Shown here: positions 5,602 to 7,759 of the stretch, piece by piece
Numbering within the stretch: position 1 is the stretch's first letter
Layout: the number at the start of each line of letters is the position of its first letter
Assembly: GCA_005878415.1 (NCBI GenBank)
Contig: VBMM01000124.1
Location: 1-7,759 of the forward strand
From: Methanobacteriota archaeon
Lineage (GTDB): Archaea; Thermoplasmatota; Thermoplasmata; RBG-16-68-12
DNA: 7,759 nucleotides
Reading direction: 5' to 3'
Program-made: the position numbers and the translations under genes
Notes under the pieces: generated by a model
Databases searched by the model: none
Seen by the model: the letters and a program-made list of their open reading frames with translations, nothing else
What the model was told of the DNA's origin: nothing

Positions 5602-7260
5602 TCAGACGCCGGCGTTGTGCAGCCGCCGCAACTCCTTCGTCTTGTGCGCGAAGATCTCCCGCATGTACTTCATCGGAAGCGACCCCGCGTACAGGATCGT
5701 GTCGTGGAAGAACTTGTCCGTGTACGCCTTCCCGAGGTCCCTCCGGACGTCGGTCCGGAGCTCGGAAATCAGGTGTTTTCCCAGGAGATACGAGAGCTGG
5801 TACGCCGGCGAGTAAGTGTACCGCTTCACCTCCGCGATCGCACCGGCTCGCTCCATCCCCGCCTCCCCCGCGAGCAGGTCGACGGCCTCGTCGAAGGACA
5901 TGCGTCCCATGTGGAGGTCCACGTCGATCACGATGCGGCAGGCCCTCCAGATCTGGTCGAGCAGTTGCACGAACTTCGTCTTCGGGTCCGCGCTGAACCC
6001 CGCCTGTTTCATCATGTCCTCGCAGTAGTGCGCCCAGCCCTCGATCGTCTCCGTCGCTCCGACCAGGATCCGGGCGTACGACGGATTGAGGCTCGCGCAC
6101 GAGAGCTGGAGGTGGTGGCCCGGGTACCCTTCGTGGACCGCGGTGTTCCGCGTGCCGGCGTAGGAGTGTTCGCGCAGCATCTCGGGTTTGTCCTCGACCG
6201 GCGTCACCATGTAGAACCCTTGCTTGCGCGGCTCGAACCGCGCGGGCGAGTTGTACGCGGCGAAGGGGATGATGTGCCGCAGGTACGTCGGCGTCTCGAT
6301 GACCCTCAGTTCCTCGTTCGGCGGGATCGTCGCCAGGTCGTGTTCGCGGATGAACGCCTTGGCGTCGGCCATCGCCTTCGCCGTGTAGGCGAGCGCCTCT
6401 TCGAACCGCGCGGGATGATCCGACTTCACGATCTCCTTCGCCGCTTCGACCGACGCCCCGCGTCGAATCTCTCCCGCAATGCGTGACAACGCCCGCTTGC
6501 TTTCCCGCAGATACTTCTTCCCGACCGCGTAGATCTCCTCGACGGTCCGGCCGAGTTCCCGCAACCGCACGAGCTTGCGGAACTTCGTGGCCCCGATGCC
6601 GATCCGCTCCTCCGCCTGCGGGAGGACCTGTTTCTCGATCCACCCCGCGTAGGCCTGGAGGGCGTTGTTCGCCTTCGCGACCGCCTCCGCGAGCCGCGCG
6701 CGATCCGGACCCGCGAGGACACCCGATCCGGCGCCTTCGATCGCCCGGAGGAATCCGGGCAGCCGCTGCGCCGATTCGAGTCCGATCTCCGACCAGAGTT
6801 TCACCGGGCTTCGGATCCGGCCTTTCGACTCCTCGAGGAACGCCGGCGCCTTCTCGAGCCGGGCGGAAATGCTCTCGAGGCGCTGCGGCAACGGCGCGAA
6901 CTCCCGCATGAAGAGCGGGAAGAGGCTGTCGCCGATGCCGGTTGCAGCGTTGGGCATCGCCTGCCAGATCCCGAGCTCCTCCGATTCGAAGAGCCAGAGG
7001 CGGAACGAGTTGCGCAGGACGCCGTGATCCACACGCCTCGAGGGAGACAGCGTCTTGCGGTCGATCCCCTCGAGCCGGTGCAGGAACCCCTTGACGTGCG
7101 ATCGTTCCTCGAGCTCCGCTTCGTAGGTGGCCCGCGGCATGAGGTGGTCGTATTCGTGGATGCCCGCATGGGTCGCGAAGCTCGGGTTCCACCGAATGTA
7201 CCAGTCGACGACTTCCTTCGAGAGCCCGTCCAGCTCGGCGTCGGACATCGGCTCGGGCAT
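5602..7260 (-). CDS. DUF885 family protein, putative zinc metallopeptidase
   Basis: Predicted 552 residues, the normal size of DUF885 proteins. Seen: the family hallmark HEGYPGHH (residues 376-383), an HExxxH-like zinc site; ETIEGWAHYCEDMM (404-417), which likely gives further metal or catalytic residues; an N-terminal helical region containing WNPSFATHAGIHEYD (24-38), typical of the family; and a C-terminal YSPAYQLSYLLGK (483-495). No signal peptide or membrane helix is seen, so it is probably cytosolic. The family is thought to contain peptidases, but substrates are mostly unknown. ATG 7260 is chosen because GGAG (7271-7268) precedes it at 7-base spacing and conserved residues begin soon after; the open frame continues upstream into pyrK only as a shadow. 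It lies 31 bases after the pyrK stop, so co-transcription is likely although no functional link is evident. Confidence 0.88.
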   Translation of the reverse strand: MPEPMSDAELDGLSKEVVDWYIRWNPSFATHAGIHEYDHLMPRATYEAELEERSHVKGFLHRLEGIDRKTLSPSRRVDHGVLRNSFRLWLFESEELGIWQAMPNAATGIGDSLFPLFMREFAPLPQRLESISARLEKAPAFLEESKGRIRSPVKLWSEIGLESAQRLPGFLRAIEGAGSGVLAGPDRARLAEAVAKANNALQAYAGWIEKQVLPQAEERIGIGATKFRKLVRLRELGRTVEEIYAVGKKYLRESKRALSRIAGEIRRGASVEAAKEIVKSDHPARFEEALAYTAKAMADAKAFIREHDLATIPPNEELRVIETPTYLRHIIPFAAYNSPARFEPRKQGFYMVTPVEDKPEMLREHSYAGTRNTAVHEGYPGHHLQLSCASLNPSYARILVGATETIEGWAHYCEDMMKQAGFSADPKTKFVQLLDQIWRACRIVIDVDLHMGRMSFDEAVDLLAGEAGMERAGAIAEVKRYTYSPAYQLSYLLGKHLISELRTDVRRDLGKAYTDKFFHDTILYAGSLPMKYMREIFAHKTKELRRLHNAGV

Positions 7261-7291
7261 CGCGCATCTCCGCTTATGCCTTGCCGCGGCG

Positions 7292-7759
7292 TCACGCCGG
7301 AACTCGGCGGCCGCTCTTGTCGCGCCGGTAGCGGCCGAACTCCTCGAAGCCCGCGAGTTGCTCGGCGGTGAAGATCGGGCCGTCGTAGCACACGAGCTGG
7401 CTGTCCAGCGAGCAGGCATCGCAGATCCCGATCCCGCATTTCATGTAGCGCTCGAGGCTCGCCTGAACGGGGATCCCGCGCCTCCGGCCGAGGTCGACGA
7501 CGGCTTTCATCATCCGCTCCGGCCCGCACGTCAGGATCTGGTCGAACGCCTCGCGGTCCATCAGCTTCTCCGCGAGGGGAGGGGCGAAGCCGGCGAACCC
7601 GCGCGAGCCGTCGTCCGTCGCGATGTGCACCTCCCCGCTCGCGTTCGCTCGATCGACGAACAGGAGTTCCTCCGCCGTCCTCGCGCCTACCGCCGTCACG
7701 ACGCGCGCACCCTGCTGTGCGAACGCCTCGATCGCGGCGATCATCGACGCCATCCCGCT
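7292..7759 (-). CDS. pyrK: Dihydroorotate dehydrogenase electron-transfer subunit PyrK, C-terminal part
   Basis: The gene runs off the right edge; about 155 C-terminal residues are visible. PyrK takes electrons from the FMN of PyrD through a [2Fe-2S] cluster and FAD to NAD+, for the fourth step of pyrimidine synthesis. Seen: part of the NAD-binding fold (VVTAVGARTAEELLFVD), the conserved ILTCGPERMMKAV, and then the cluster motif MKCGIGICDACSLD...VCYDGPIF. The cysteines are spaced C-x4-C-x2-C-x7-C (codons between 7438 and 7388), as in PyrK. The N-terminal FAD domain lies outside the window. pyrD, often its neighbour, does not follow downstream, where the DUF885 gene sits instead; it may lie upstream beyond the edge. 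The short Cys-x7-Cys spacing looks like the archaeal form, to my recollection. A related ferredoxin-reductase-like role is less likely. Confidence 0.88.
   Translation of the reverse strand, partial: SGMASMIAAIEAFAQQGARVVTAVGARTAEELLFVDRANASGEVHIATDDGSRGFAGFAPPLAEKLMDREAFDQILTCGPERMMKAVVDLGRRRGIPVQASLERYMKCGIGICDACSLDSQLVCYDGPIFTAEQLAGFEEFGRYRRDKSGRRVPA

Noticed and set aside
4863..5996. 377-codon + strand frame over gfcR and the end of the DUF885 gene
   Set aside because: It is a mirror frame of two well-supported - strand genes; the translation is Arg/Asp-rich with no recognisable domain.
5528..7267. 579-codon - strand frame overlapping the DUF885 gene
   Set aside because: It is a shifted frame of the same region and lacks the HEGYPGHH motif; the translation is Arg/Gly-rich noise.
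7261..7419. Upstream extension of the DUF885 protein by 53 residues
   Set aside because: It overlaps the conserved iron-sulfur end of pyrK in another frame. A good ribosome binding site and the family's N-terminal region support ATG 7260.

Overview
The window looks like a piece of a GC-rich archaeal chromosome. The archaeal signs are: a tRNA gene carrying bulge-helix-bulge introns with no encoded CCA; AT-rich TATA-like boxes about 27 bases upstream of expected transcript starts; GGTGA-type ribosome binding sites; a class I lysyl-tRNA synthetase; and a GfcR-type HTH-phosphoribosyltransferase regulator, a family known from haloarchaea and methanogens. The exact lineage cannot be read from the sequence. 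A GC-rich Thermoplasmata-like euryarchaeon is my guess only.

Left part (1..2926, + strand): a tightly overlapping three-gene operon. It holds the 3' end of an FAD-linked oxidase of the alkyl-dihydroxyacetonephosphate synthase (AGPS) type, an FAD glycerol-3-phosphate dehydrogenase (GlpD/GlpA family, GTG start inside the previous stop), and a diacylglycerol/lipid kinase (YegS/LCB5 family, 11-base overlap). Together they suggest glycerol-3-phosphate/DHAP-linked ether-lipid or lipid-phosphate metabolism. This is a bacterial-type gene set of interest in an archaeal background.

Centre (2931..3056, - strand): a tRNA-Gln(CUG) gene in three exons, with a 28-nt intron in the D-loop (21/22) and a 25-nt intron in the anticodon loop (37/38). 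Removing both leaves a 73-nt tRNA with the expected conserved bases. Its promoter lies just after the stop codon of the neighbouring lysyl-tRNA synthetase gene and faces the lipid operon, whose last stop codon is 4 bases from the tRNA 3' end.

Right part (3095..7759, - strand, listed in transcription order from the right edge): the 3' portion of pyrK (dihydroorotate dehydrogenase electron-transfer subunit), a DUF885 putative metalloprotease, a gfcR-like HTH-phosphoribosyltransferase regulator with its own promoter and an inverted repeat over its TATA box, a 73-residue two-helix membrane protein, and a class I lysyl-tRNA synthetase. The synthetase appears to start at a CTG codon and has an altered KMSKS loop. 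These genes look like housekeeping functions rather than one pathway. There is no sign of mobile elements, CRISPR or phage. The gaps between genes are all shorter than 100 bases.
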